Part shown: in pieces, positions 17,811-25,841 of the stretch
Layout of the letters: each line of letters opens with the position of its first letter
Numbering within the stretch: the stretch's first letter is position 1
Program-made: the position numbers and the translations under genes
From: Streptomyces sp. NBC_00234
GTDB lineage: Bacteria > Actinomycetota > Actinomycetes > Streptomycetales > Streptomycetaceae
DNA length: 64,000 bases
Direction of reading: 5' to 3'
NCBI RefSeq assembly: GCF_036195325.1
Contig: NZ_CP108101.1
Span: 2,728,001 to 2,792,000 of the forward strand
Notes under the pieces: model-generated
Seen by the model: the letters and a program-made list of their open reading frames with translations, nothing else
Told to the model about the DNA's origin: nothing
Database searches by the model: none

Positions 17811-19226
17811 ATGCACGACTCCTCCCCCACTCCGCAGTCCGAGCCGCTGGCCCACGGTCTGAAGCAGCGCCATCTGACGATGCTCGGCCTGGGCGGGGTG
17901 ATCGGTGCCGGGCTGTTCGTCGGTTCCGGCGCCGGGATCGCGGTCGCGGGCCCCGCCATCGTCGTCTCGTACCTGATCGCGGGCGCGCTCGCGATGCTGG
18001 TGATGCGGATGCTCGGCGAGATGTCCTCGGCGATGCCCGCGTCCGGCTCCTTCTCCGTCCACGCGGAGCGGGCGCTGGGCCGCTGGGCCGGCTTCAGCGC
18101 GGGCTGGCTGTACTGGTTCCTGCTGGTGGTGGTGCTCGCCGTGGAGGCGACGGCCGCCGCGCAGATCGCCCATGGCTGGGTACCCGCCGTGGAGCCGTGG
18201 GCCTGGGTACTGGTCTTCATGGTGGTGTTCACCGCGGCCAACCTGACGGCGGTGAAGAACTTCGGCGAGTTCGAGTTCTGGTTCGCCGCACTCAAGGTCT
18301 CCGCGATCGTGGCCTTCCTGGTGCTCGGACTGCTGGCCGTCTTCGGGGTGCTCCCGGACACCGATCCGGTCGGGCTGACCAACCTCACCGGGCAGGGCGG
18401 CTTCCTGCCGAACGGCTGGGACGGGGTGGTCTCCGGCGTACTGACCGTGGTCTTCGCCTTCGGGGGCCTGGAGGTGGTCACCATCGCGGCGGCCGAGACC
18501 GACGATCCGGCGCGGGCGGTGGGCCGGGCGGTGCGCAGCGCGGTGGTGCGCATCCTCTTCTTCTACGTCGGTTCGATGCTGGTGATCGTGACCGTGCTGC
18601 CGTGGACCGCGCAGCAGGCGGGGCTCAGCCCGTACGTGAAGGTCCTGGACGCGATCGGGGTGCCGTCCGCCGGGCAGATCATGAACATCGTGGTCTTCGT
18701 GGCGCTGCTCTCCGCGCTCAACGCCAATCTCTACGGCTCGTCCCGGATGATCTTCTCGCTGGCCGAGCGGGGCGAGGCGCCGCGCGGGCTGCTGAAGGTG
18801 TCCGGCAGCGGCCGGGACGGAGGCGTGCCGCGACGGGCGGTGCTGGCCTCGGTCGCCTTCGGCTTCGTCTCCGTCCTGCTCAATCTCCGGTGGCCCGACT
18901 CCGTCTTCCTCTACATGCTCAACTCGGTCGGCGCGGTCCTGCTGTTCGTCTGGGCGCTGATCGCGGCGTCCCAGCTGCGGCTGCGCGCCCGGATCGAACG
19001 CGAGGCGCCCGGGGCGCTGACCCTGAAGATGTGGTGCTTCCCGTATCTGACCTGGCTGACGCTGGCGGGACTGCTCGGTGTGCTGGTGCTGATGCTGACC
19101 GATGACACGGCGCGCCCTCAGGTGCTGTGGTCGGCCGGGGCGACGGGGCTGGTGCTGCTGGTCGCGGTGGGGCGGGAGTTCAGGGACCGCCGAGCTGTCG
19201 GCAGGGGGGTATCGGCTCATAAGTAG
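17811..19226 (+). CDS. APC-family amino acid permease, copy 2
   Basis: The 471-residue, 12-helix permease opens GLKQRHLTMLGLGGVIGAGL, with MRMLGEMSSAMPASGSFSVH, FGEFEFWFAALKVSAI and PYLTWLTLAGLLGVLVLML. It is closer to copy 3 than to copy 1 by eye: both share SFSVHAERA and AALKV. The ATG at 17811 has no clear ribosome-binding site in front. It is divergent from bioY. It is likely a proton-coupled amino acid importer in the plasma membrane; substrate unknown. Confidence 0.92.
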   Translation: MHDSSPTPQSEPLAHGLKQRHLTMLGLGGVIGAGLFVGSGAGIAVAGPAIVVSYLIAGALAMLVMRMLGEMSSAMPASGSFSVHAERALGRWAGFSAGWLYWFLLVVVLAVEATAAAQIAHGWVPAVEPWAWVLVFMVVFTAANLTAVKNFGEFEFWFAALKVSAIVAFLVLGLLAVFGVLPDTDPVGLTNLTGQGGFLPNGWDGVVSGVLTVVFAFGGLEVVTIAAAETDDPARAVGRAVRSAVVRILFFYVGSMLVIVTVLPWTAQQAGLSPYVKVLDAIGVPSAGQIMNIVVFVALLSALNANLYGSSRMIFSLAERGEAPRGLLKVSGSGRDGGVPRRAVLASVAFGFVSVLLNLRWPDSVFLYMLNSVGAVLLFVWALIAASQLRLRARIEREAPGALTLKMWCFPYLTWLTLAGLLGVLVLMLTDDTARPQVLWSAGATGLVLLVAVGREFRDRRAVGRGVSAHK

Positions 19227-19345
19227 CCACGTGTGCACCTTGTGTGAGCCTCGTGACCGTATAGCGGACAGCCGTTCCCTGTCGGCGGGGTGCGTGCACA
19301 GACTGTGGGCTCTCCCCCGTCTCGGCTACTGAACAGAGCTTGTCC

Positions 19346-20770
19346 ATGTCCCGGACCTCCGCGCCTCCCCCCACCGTCGGCTCGACCTCCCCGTCCTCCG
19401 ACACCGTCACGGTCGACTCCGCGCTCACCCACGGACTCAAGCAGCGCCATCTGTCGATGATCGCCCTCGGCGGCGTCATCGGCGCCGGGCTGTTCGTCGG
19501 CTCCGGCGCCGGGATCGCGGCTGCCGGTCCCTCGATCGTCATCGCCTACGGCATCTCCGGACTGCTCGTCATGTTCGTGATGCGCATGCTCGGTGAGATG
19601 TCCGCCGCGAATCCGGCCTCCGGCTCCTTCTCCGTCCACGCGGAGCGTGCGATCGGCCCCTGGGCGGGCTTCACCGCCGGGTGGGCGTTCTGGGTCCTGC
19701 TCTGCGTCGCCGTGGGCCTGGAGGGCATCGGAGCCGCGAAGATCGTCACCGGCTGGCTGCCCGGGACTCCCGAGTGGGCCTGGGTCGCGCTGTTCATGGT
19801 GATGTTCCTCGGCACGAACCTGGCCGCCGTGAAGAAGTTCGGCGAGTTCGAGTTCTGGTTCGCGGCGCTGAAGGTGATCGCCATCACCCTCTTCCTCGTC
19901 CTCGGCGTGCTGGCGATCCTCGGTGTGCTGCCCGGCACGGACGCCCCCGGCACCTCCAACCTGACGGGTGACGGCGGCTTCCTGCCGAACGGCGCCGACG
20001 GCTTCATCATCGGGCTGCTCGCCTCCGTCTTCGCGTACGGCGGTCTGGAGACCGTCACCATCGCGGCGGCCGAGTCGGAGAACCCGGTGCAGGGTGTCGC
20101 CAAGGCCGTACGGACGGCCATGTGGCGGATCGCGCTGTTCTACGTCGGCTCGATGGCGGTCATCGTCACCCTCGTCCCGTGGGACGACCCGAAGGTCGCC
20201 GAAGTCGGCCCGTTCTACGCGGCCCTGGACCACCTCGGCATCAGCGGCGCCGCGGAGATCATGAACGTGGTCATCCTGATCGCGCTGCTCTCCGCGATGA
20301 ACGCCAACATCTACGGCGCTTCGCGCATGGCCTGCTCGCTGGTGGCCCGCGGCCAGGGCCCGAAGCGGCTCGGCAAGGTCACGTCCGGTGTGCCGCGCAC
20401 GGCGGTCCTGGTCTCCTCCGTCTTCGGCTTCCTGTGCGTGCTGCTCAGCTACTGGCGGCCCGACGACATCTTCCCGTGGCTGCTCAACATGATCGGGGCG
20501 GTGATCCTGGTGGTGTGGATCTTCATCGCGGTCTCGCAGCTGATCCTGCGCGGTCGGATGGAGCGGGAGGCTCCGGAGAAGCTGGTCGTGCGGATGTGGC
20601 TGTTCCCGGTGGGGACGATCGTGGCGCTGGCCGCCATGGCCGGGATCTTCCTGCTGATGCTGCGGCAGCCCGACACACGGGACCAGCTGCTGGCCACCGG
20701 TGCGCTGACGCTGGTGCTGGCCGCGATCGGCCTGGTGCGGCAGCGGAAGGCCGCCGGGGCCGCCCGGTAG
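19346..20770 (+). CDS. APC-family amino acid permease, copy 3
   Basis: The 474-residue, 12-helix permease opens GLKQRHLSMIALGGVIGAGL, with SFSVHAERAIGPWAGF and FGEFEFWFAALKVIAI. I use ATG 19346; an in-frame TTG six bases earlier is possible and neither has a strong ribosome-binding site. It follows copy 2 by 119 nt on the same strand with no obvious terminator between, so the two may be co-transcribed. A bulged GC hairpin follows the stop. Specific substrate not assignable. Confidence 0.92.
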   Translation: MSRTSAPPPTVGSTSPSSDTVTVDSALTHGLKQRHLSMIALGGVIGAGLFVGSGAGIAAAGPSIVIAYGISGLLVMFVMRMLGEMSAANPASGSFSVHAERAIGPWAGFTAGWAFWVLLCVAVGLEGIGAAKIVTGWLPGTPEWAWVALFMVMFLGTNLAAVKKFGEFEFWFAALKVIAITLFLVLGVLAILGVLPGTDAPGTSNLTGDGGFLPNGADGFIIGLLASVFAYGGLETVTIAAAESENPVQGVAKAVRTAMWRIALFYVGSMAVIVTLVPWDDPKVAEVGPFYAALDHLGISGAAEIMNVVILIALLSAMNANIYGASRMACSLVARGQGPKRLGKVTSGVPRTAVLVSSVFGFLCVLLSYWRPDDIFPWLLNMIGAVILVVWIFIAVSQLILRGRMEREAPEKLVVRMWLFPVGTIVALAAMAGIFLLMLRQPDTRDQLLATGALTLVLAAIGLVRQRKAAGAAR

Positions 20771-20777
20771 CCGTTCC

Positions 20778-20818
20778 GTACGGGGCGGGGCGGCCGACTC
20801 CGCCCGCCCCGCCCGTAC
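20778..20818 (+). terminator. Terminator of permease copy 3
   Basis: A GC-rich stem of about 15 bp with one bulged G (GTACGGGGCGGGGCGG / CCCGCCCCGCCCGTAC) starts 7 nt after the stop. Confidence 0.65.
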
Positions 20819-20820
20819 AT

Positions 20821-20842
20821 GAGGACGCAGGACTGCGTCCTC
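20821..20842 (+). promoter_or_regulatory. Perfect 10-bp hairpin upstream of the glycerophosphodiesterase gene
   Basis: GAGGACGCAG-GA-CTGCGTCCTC directly follows the previous terminator and ends 57 nt before the ATG at 20900. It may be a second terminator stem or an operator. Confidence 0.45.
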
Positions 20843-20899
20843 CGAGCCGTAACCCGCCGTCGCTTATGTGGTTCCTCCGTCCCACGCGAGGAGTTCCGC

Positions 20900-21961
20900 A
20901 TGAACCACGCCCCGAGACGCCGCTCGATACTCCTGGCCACGGCCGCCGCGACGGCCGCCGCGGCGAGCCCCGCCGTCGCCTCCGCCACGGGGAGGTCCGC
21001 CCACCGGCCCGACGGCCCCCTGGTCATCGGCCACCGCGGCGCGGCAGGCTGGCGCCCCGAGCACACGGCCGCCGCTTACACCTTCGGGGTACGGGCCGGG
21101 GCCGACTGGATCGAGCCGGACCTCGTGCCGACGAAGGACCATGTCCTGGTCGTGCGCCACGAGAACGAGATCTCGGGCACCACCGATGTCGCCGGACACC
21201 CGGAGTTCGCCGGCCGCCGCACCACGAAGACGGTCGACGGCCGGGCGGTCACCGGCTGGTTCACCGAGGACTTCACGCTCGCCGAGCTGAAGACCCTTCG
21301 GGCGGTGGAGCGGCTGCCGCTGGTCCGCAACCGCAACACCGTCTTCGACGGCCGCCAGGAGATCATGACCTTCCAGGAGGTCGTCGACCTGGCCCGCGCC
21401 CTGTCGAAGGAGCACGGCCGCCGGATCGCGGTCTTCCCGGAGACCAAGCACCCCACGTACTTCCGGTCGATCGGTCTGCCGCTGGAGCCGGAACTGATCC
21501 GCGTCATCCGCCGCAACCGGCTGGGCCCGCGCGAGTGCGTCGTCCAGTCCTTCGAACCGTCGAGCCTGCACCAGGTGGCCGCCGCCCGGCTCGGCCTGCC
21601 GCTCTGGCAGGCGCTCGGCACGAGCGGCGGACCGTACGGCCACGCGGTCACCTACCAGGAGATGATGACGCCCGCCGGGCTGCGCGAGATCGCGCGTTAC
21701 GCGGACTGGATCGGCCCGGACAAGTCCTCGCTGGTCCCGCCGCTCACCCTGCTGGCGGACGCGCACGCGGCGGGGCTGAAGGTCGGCGCGTACACCTTCC
21801 GTGCGGAGAACCAGTACCTGCCGGCGCAGTACCGCCGGGGCTCCGTGCCGACCGAGTTCGGTGACGCGTTCGCCGAGTACGCCTTCCACTACGCGCAGGG
21901 CGTGGACGCCGTCGTGACGGACTTCCCGGACATCGCCGCGAGTGCGCGGGACACCCCCTAG
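20900..21961 (+). CDS. glpQ: Secreted glycerophosphodiester phosphodiesterase
   Basis: The 353-residue enzyme splits glycerophosphodiesters to sn-glycerol-3-phosphate and an alcohol. An N-terminal signal (MNHAPRRRSILLATAAATAA) carries an RRRS pair suggesting Tat export. The mature part has the family motif VIGHRGAAGWRPEHTAAAY (His45, Arg46, Glu54), then WIEPDLV and the second catalytic His in VRHENE. The start follows GAGGAG by 6 nt. The stop codon TAG at 21959-21961 is part of the CTAG duplicated by the adjacent MITE-like insertion. The original terminator (22159-22189) now lies about 200 nt downstream. Confidence 0.92.
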   Translation: MNHAPRRRSILLATAAATAAAASPAVASATGRSAHRPDGPLVIGHRGAAGWRPEHTAAAYTFGVRAGADWIEPDLVPTKDHVLVVRHENEISGTTDVAGHPEFAGRRTTKTVDGRAVTGWFTEDFTLAELKTLRAVERLPLVRNRNTVFDGRQEIMTFQEVVDLARALSKEHGRRIAVFPETKHPTYFRSIGLPLEPELIRVIRRNRLGPRECVVQSFEPSSLHQVAAARLGLPLWQALGTSGGPYGHAVTYQEMMTPAGLREIARYADWIGPDKSSLVPPLTLLADAHAAGLKVGAYTFRAENQYLPAQYRRGSVPTEFGDAFAEYAFHYAQGVDAVVTDFPDIAASARDTP

Positions 21962-22133
21962 GGAGTGTCCGCAAAGTATCGTCGTCCACCCGAAGGGTGG
22001 GGCCGGCGGTGTCTGGTGCGTGCTCTCGCAAGGCGCCGGAGTGCCCTTGTAGCGGAGCTACTCGGGCATTTCGGCAACGCCGCGAGAGTGCGTGCCAGAC
22101 GCCGCCGGCCAGACGAGACTTTGCGGACACGAC
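21962..22133. mobile_element. 172-bp MITE-like element flanked by CTAG duplications
   Basis: Near-perfect terminal inverted repeats GTGTCCGCAAAGT(A/C)TCGTC (left 21965-21983, right 22112-22130) enclose a second pair of arms (CCGGCGGTGTCTGGTGCGTG and its near complement), so the whole element can fold into one long hairpin. CTAG occurs immediately outside both ends (21958-21961 and 22134-22137), as expected for an IS5-type YTAR target duplication. No transposase is encoded. Assignment to IS5-family mobilisation is inference. Confidence 0.75.
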
Positions 22134-22158
22134 CTAGGGGTCACCCCGAAGGAACAAC

Positions 22159-22189
22159 GGGCCCCGCGAGGACGTGACTCGCGGGGTCC
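22159..22189 (+). terminator. Terminator of glpQ, displaced by the MITE-like insertion
   Basis: A 12-bp stem with one G-T pair (GGGCCCCGCGAG / CTCGCGGGGTCC) and a 7-nt loop. Removing the inserted 176 bp places it about 20 nt after the glpQ stop. Confidence 0.65.
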
Positions 22190-22280
22190 TTCCATGCCGT
22201 GCCCGCCGGGTCGGTCGGACCGACGACTGCGAGGATGGGAGGTCCGGACACCCCGTCACACCCCTTCGGAGGCAGTGCGC

Positions 22281-22925
22281 ATGAGCCCCGTCCCGGCCGA
22301 TCCCACGGTTCTGCACCCTATGCCAGGCCAGCCACGGGTGGTGCAGCTGAAGCCGCTCGTGACCTCTCCGCTGATCGAGGTCGGGGAGTACTCGTACTAC
22401 GACGACCCGGACGACGCGACCGGCTTCGAGGCCCGCAACGTGCTGTACCACTACGGCCCGGAGAGGCTCGTCATCGGGAAGTTCTGCGCGATCGGCACCG
22501 GGGTGCGGTTCATCATGAACGGCGCCAACCACCGTATGGACGGCCCCTCCACGTTCCCGTTCCCCACCATGGGCGGTTCCTGGGCCGACCACTTCGACCT
22601 GCTGACCGGGCTGCCCGGCCGGGGCGACACCGTCGTCGGCAACGATGTCTGGTTCGGGTACGACACCATGGTGATGCCCGGCGTACGGATCGGGCACGGG
22701 GCCATCATCGGCTCCGGCTCGGTGGTCGTCTCGGACGTCCCGGACTACGGCATCGTCGGCGGCAACCCCGCCAAGCTGATCCGTACCCGCTACGAGGACA
22801 AGGACATCGCCCGTCTGCTCGCCGTCGCCTGGTGGGACTGGCCCGCCGAGCACATCACGGAGCACGTGCGCACGATCATGTCCGGCAGCATCGACGAGCT
22901 GGAGAAGGCCGCGCCCGGCGCGTGA
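22281..22925 (+). CDS. Xenobiotic acetyltransferase family protein (Vat/CatB-like)
   Basis: The 214-residue left-handed beta-helix acetyltransferase has hexapeptide-repeat blocks LVIGKFCAIGTGVRFIMN and VVGNDVWFGYDTMVMPGVRI, with the candidate catalytic His84 in GANHRMDG and the GGNPAKLIRTRY end motif. Relatives O-acetylate streptogramin A or chloramphenicol; environmental members often have unknown acceptors, so resistance should not be assumed. ATG 22281 follows CGGAGG at 22267-22272. Earlier in-frame starts would read into the MITE-like element and are rejected. Confidence 0.88.
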   Translation: MSPVPADPTVLHPMPGQPRVVQLKPLVTSPLIEVGEYSYYDDPDDATGFEARNVLYHYGPERLVIGKFCAIGTGVRFIMNGANHRMDGPSTFPFPTMGGSWADHFDLLTGLPGRGDTVVGNDVWFGYDTMVMPGVRIGHGAIIGSGSVVVSDVPDYGIVGGNPAKLIRTRYEDKDIARLLAVAWWDWPAEHITEHVRTIMSGSIDELEKAAPGA

Positions 22926-22936
22926 GCGGGCCGGGC

Positions 22937-22970
22937 GCCCGGCCACCTCCCGAGGGGGGGGTGGCCGGGC
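22937..22970. terminator. Bidirectional terminator between the acetyltransferase and RNHCP genes
   Basis: An 11-bp perfect stem (GCCCGGCCACC / GGTGGCCGGGC) with a 12-nt loop lies between convergent stop codons. Confidence 0.65.
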
Positions 22971-22979
22971 ACCGCCGTG

Positions 22980-23402
22980 TCACAGAGCGAGCAGCGCTCG
23001 CACGGGGACACGGGTGTCCGCCAGAGGGCGTACGGCCATCCGCATCAGCGCCAGGGCGTTGTCGTCCCCCGCGATGCGGTTGGCACTGAGCTCGCCGCAG
23101 CTCAGGCAGTGGTGGATGATCGCCCACTCCCCGTCCTGCCGTACGGACAGGCTCAGTGCCGTCATGCGCCCGCCGCAGTCGGCGGCCCGGTCCCCCGGTA
23201 TCCGCCGGTCGACGTGCCGGCTGCTCAGGCAGTGCGGGCAGTGGTTGCGATGGCCGGTGCCCGGCGCGACCAGAGGTACGTCGAGCCGGCAGCCGACACA
23301 ACGGAACGCGTCGCCGCCGGCACCGCCCGGGCCGTGCAGCACGTCCTTCACCCGCTGCGGCCTGCGCCGCGACTGCTGTGGACGTGGTTTACGTCGCGGC
23401 AC
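22980..23402 (-). CDS. RNHCP-domain zinc-ribbon protein, copy 1
   Basis: The 140-residue protein has a basic N-terminus (MPRRKPRPQQSRRR) and four cysteine pairs: CVGC, the signature RNHCPHCLSSRHVD, a lone Cys in ADCGGRM, and CLSC. The domain is named after the Arg-Asn-His-Cys-Pro motif. The cysteines suggest bound zinc and possible RNA or DNA binding; the biochemical role is not established to my knowledge. A paralog lies 39 nt upstream on the same strand, so the two form a likely operon. Both end in a similar ALMRMAVRPLA segment. Confidence 0.82.
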   Translation of the reverse strand: MPRRKPRPQQSRRRPQRVKDVLHGPGGAGGDAFRCVGCRLDVPLVAPGTGHRNHCPHCLSSRHVDRRIPGDRAADCGGRMTALSLSVRQDGEWAIIHHCLSCGELSANRIAGDDNALALMRMAVRPLADTRVPVRALLAL

Positions 23403-23441
23403 GACCGGCCCCCCGTCCCTTCATCGGTCGTCGTGGCCGGT

Positions 23442-23843
23442 TCACAGGTCACCGAACACTTCGAGCGGGAAAGGCGGTTGAGCCAGCGGACGCACGGCCA
23501 TCCGCATCAGGATCAACTGGTTGTCGTCGCCGCAGACCGGGTTCGAGGTCAGTTCGTCGCAGCGCGTGCAGCGGTGGATGACCCTCCAGTCGCCGGTGCG
23601 CAGCACCGCGATCGAGATGGGGCTCATCCGGCCACCGCACTCGGACGGGCCGCCGTCGACATGGTCGACGAGGTGCTGCGAGTACAGACAGCTGGGGCAG
23701 TGGTTACGGCGGCTGCCGTCGGGCGCGAGCGCGGTGACGGTCAGGCCGCAGCGCAGGCAGACGAAGGTCTCGGTTCTCAGGAAGGCGCCTGCGCCGTGGG
23801 CGGAGGGCTTGGTACTGCGGTGCTGGGGGTTGTCGTCGGACAC
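23442..23843 (-). CDS. RNHCP-domain zinc-ribbon protein, copy 2
   Basis: The 133-residue paralog of the neighbouring gene has CLRC, RNHCPSCLYSQHLVDHV, ECGGRM and CTRC, and the tail LILMRMAVRPLAQPPFPLEV. I chose the GTG at 23843 (VSDDNPQH) because AAGGAG lies 7 nt upstream; the longer reading to 23921 has no such site. It is the first gene of the pair. The two differ mainly in their N-terminal tails (basic in copy 1, neutral here), which hints at different partners. Function unknown. Confidence 0.82.
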   Translation of the reverse strand: MSDDNPQHRSTKPSAHGAGAFLRTETFVCLRCGLTVTALAPDGSRRNHCPSCLYSQHLVDHVDGGPSECGGRMSPISIAVLRTGDWRVIHRCTRCDELTSNPVCGDDNQLILMRMAVRPLAQPPFPLEVFGDL

Positions 23844-24201
23844 CCGGATACTCCTTGCCGAAGGTGAGTGAAGCAGCAGGGAAGTACCGAGCAGCCCTCG
23901 GGGAGCTCCGGATGGGGGCACGTACCGGTCGGGCGTACTGATGCAGCAGTACGGATCAGGGAACGTGCGTCAGCGAGTCGATGCAGCGAGCGTGCGCGTG
24001 CGGACAGGTCCGGTGGCTCCGGCGTCCCTGGGGACGCGGCGAGGGAGGCTCGGGACAACTGACCTGGGCATACATCAACTGCTTTCCAGGGCGCGGGCCC
24101 ATAGGTCGCCGACGGTCGACACGGAGGTGGTCGAGGTGCGAGCACCGTAACAACGCGTGCGGACTGCATCCACCGATTTAAGGTGCTCTACCCTCCCCCG
24201 T
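23844..24201. other. 358-nt intergenic region, no gene recognised
   Basis: Short frames exist on both strands but show no conserved motif or ribosome-binding site. It should carry the divergent promoters of the RNHCP pair and the kinase gene. TACCCT at 24189-24194 is a possible -10, 7 nt before the kinase ATG. Confidence 0.4.
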
Positions 24202-24762
24202 ATGCCTTTCGATTCGCTCTCCATCGACCGGGAGCCCGCCGCCGGAGCCGTCCTGCTGTCCGGAATCCCCGGAAGCGGCAAGTCCACAGTGGCCGCTGCG
24301 CTGGCCGCCCGACTCCGGACGTCCGCGCACATCGATGTGGACGACCTTCAGGAGATGATCGTCAGCGGCGGAGCATGGCCGTCGGCGACGGGGAACGAGG
24401 AGGCCGACCGGCAGATCCTCCTGCGGGCCCGCAACGCCTGTCTGCTGGCGGACAGTTTCGTGGCGGCGGGCTTCGTCCCGGTGCTCGCCGATGTGGTGGT
24501 CCGCCGCTCCCACCTCGACTTCTACCGCGCGACGCTGAGGGCCAAGACGTTCCACGTGGTCTTCCTGGCCCCCGGCCCCGCGGTCGCGTGGCGGCGCAAC
24601 CAGGAGCGGGACAAGGTCCTGACCACGGACTGGACGTTCCTGGACGAGGCGATGCGCGAGGAGCTCGGCGCTTCGGGGACGTGGATCGACAACTCGGGGC
24701 AGACGGTGGAGGAGACGGTCGACGCCGTCCTCGCCGCGACCGGCCTGACGCCGGCGCTCTGA
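24202..24762 (+). CDS. P-loop kinase-like protein (AAA_33 / chloramphenicol phosphotransferase-like)
   Basis: The 186-residue protein has Walker A GIPGSGKST at 21-29, IDVDDLQEMI (acidic residues after strand 2, typical of small-molecule kinases), VLADVVV and a lid-like RRNQERDKV segment. It belongs to the broad zeta-toxin/gluconate-kinase-like superfamily. Whether it phosphorylates an antibiotic, a sugar or a nucleotide cannot be told. The ATG follows TACCCT by 7 nt without a ribosome-binding site, so a leaderless transcript is possible. It is convergent with the ArsR-type regulator. Confidence 0.78.
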   Translation: MPFDSLSIDREPAAGAVLLSGIPGSGKSTVAAALAARLRTSAHIDVDDLQEMIVSGGAWPSATGNEEADRQILLRARNACLLADSFVAAGFVPVLADVVVRRSHLDFYRATLRAKTFHVVFLAPGPAVAWRRNQERDKVLTTDWTFLDEAMREELGASGTWIDNSGQTVEETVDAVLAATGLTPAL

Positions 24763-24807
24763 CCCACCCGCCGGACCCGCCCGCCGTGCCGTCGAACGGC
24801 CCGCCCC

Positions 24808-25782
24808 TCAGCCGTGCCGCTGGGCCTCGACGAGCACGTCGCCGGCCTCCGTACGGTAGTAGAGCACCGACCGTCCGGCCCGTCGCCGCCCGGCCAGGCC
24901 CGCGTCGAGCAGGACCTTCAGATGGCGGCCCACCGAACCCAGCCCCTGGCCGGTCAGCGCCACCAGCTGGGTGGTGCTCTTCGGGGTGGCGATGAGGACC
25001 AGGACTCCCGCCCGGCCCGCCCCGAGCAGACGCCCCAGGCTGTCGGGCACCAGAACCCGTCCTGCGTCCGACAGCACGCCCGAGCAGGGATGGACCACGG
25101 CGTAGCGTCGCGCGGCCTCGTCCCAGGACACCCAGCCCTGGCGGTGCGTGACGGGCACGAACAGCAGTTGTACGTCGGCGAGTTCACGCGGCGGGTAGTC
25201 GCGCGCGTTGACCTGGAGCCGGCTCTCCCCCAGCCAGCGCATCCCCGGCGCCATGTCGTCCACCACGCCGGCCCAGCCGCGCCGGCTCAGCTGCCCGGCC
25301 CGCGCCACGATGTCCGCTTCGATGATCCGGCGGCGGCGCGGCCAGTCGGGCAGCACGGCCCGCTGCCAGACCCACTCCAGTACACCGGCCGCCCGCTCCG
25401 GCAGATCCGGACGGTGCAGGAGCTCCGGGAGCGGACCGCCCCACGACACCTCCAGGTCCGCGCGGGCGGCCTCGGGCGGGGTCTCGCGGACACGCGCCAG
25501 CTCACGGGCGAAGTCGGGGTCGCCCTCGCCGGTCGGGGTGGGCGTGAAGAAGTCCGCGTTCCAGGTTCCGCCCAGCGCGACCCGCACGAGCAGCCCCGTG
25601 ACCGGGTCCTGTTCCATGCGGCGGCGGTAGGCGGGCCGGTGCGCGTCGAACCAGGCGCGTTCGCTCGGGTTCGCCGCCGTGCCCACCTCCAGTGCCTGAA
25701 GGGTCGCGGTGGCCTCGGTCAGCGGCGATACGAGGAATCTGCTGCTCGCCAAGGTGTCCGCGTTGACCTGCCACCAGCCCAT
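24808..25782 (-). CDS. ArsR-family winged-helix regulator (long form)
   Basis: The 324-residue protein has an N-terminal ~230-residue domain of unknown fold (rich in Trp and Arg) and a C-terminal winged helix: STTQLVALTGQGLGSVGRHLKVLLDAGLAGRRRAGRSVLYY (given in parts: recognition segment GLGSVGRHLKVLLDAGL). This layout is common in actinobacterial ArsR-like regulators paired with MFS exporters. A divergent MFS gene starts 59 nt away, and a 20-bp palindrome lies immediately upstream of this ATG. It probably represses both genes. No metal-binding cysteine motif is visible, so a small-molecule ligand is more likely than a metal. Confidence 0.85.
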   Translation of the reverse strand: MGWWQVNADTLASSRFLVSPLTEATATLQALEVGTAANPSERAWFDAHRPAYRRRMEQDPVTGLLVRVALGGTWNADFFTPTPTGEGDPDFARELARVRETPPEAARADLEVSWGGPLPELLHRPDLPERAAGVLEWVWQRAVLPDWPRRRRIIEADIVARAGQLSRRGWAGVVDDMAPGMRWLGESRLQVNARDYPPRELADVQLLFVPVTHRQGWVSWDEAARRYAVVHPCSGVLSDAGRVLVPDSLGRLLGAGRAGVLVLIATPKSTTQLVALTGQGLGSVGRHLKVLLDAGLAGRRRAGRSVLYYRTEAGDVLVEAQRHG

Positions 25783-25783
25783 G

Positions 25784-25803
25784 GTTTCGCCTCCGCGCGA
25801 AAC
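25784..25803. promoter_or_regulatory. Operator candidate between the ArsR-type regulator and MFS gene
   Basis: The perfect inverted repeat GTTTCGC-CTCCGC-GCGAAAC occupies the 59-nt divergent promoter region, ending 38 nt before the MFS start and 1 nt before the regulator start. Confidence 0.6.
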
Positions 25804-25841
25804 AATAACGTCCGTGCGGAAGCGGCCCCGAGACTCCCGGC

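Noticed and set aside
21744..22177. Short frames running through the MITE-like element
   Set aside because: The element is palindromic and frames on both strands are open by composition; none has a ribosome-binding site or domain.
22281..22925. Streptogramin-resistance gene call
   Set aside because: The family match is clear but acceptor specificity cannot be read from the sequence, and many environmental relatives are not resistance enzymes.
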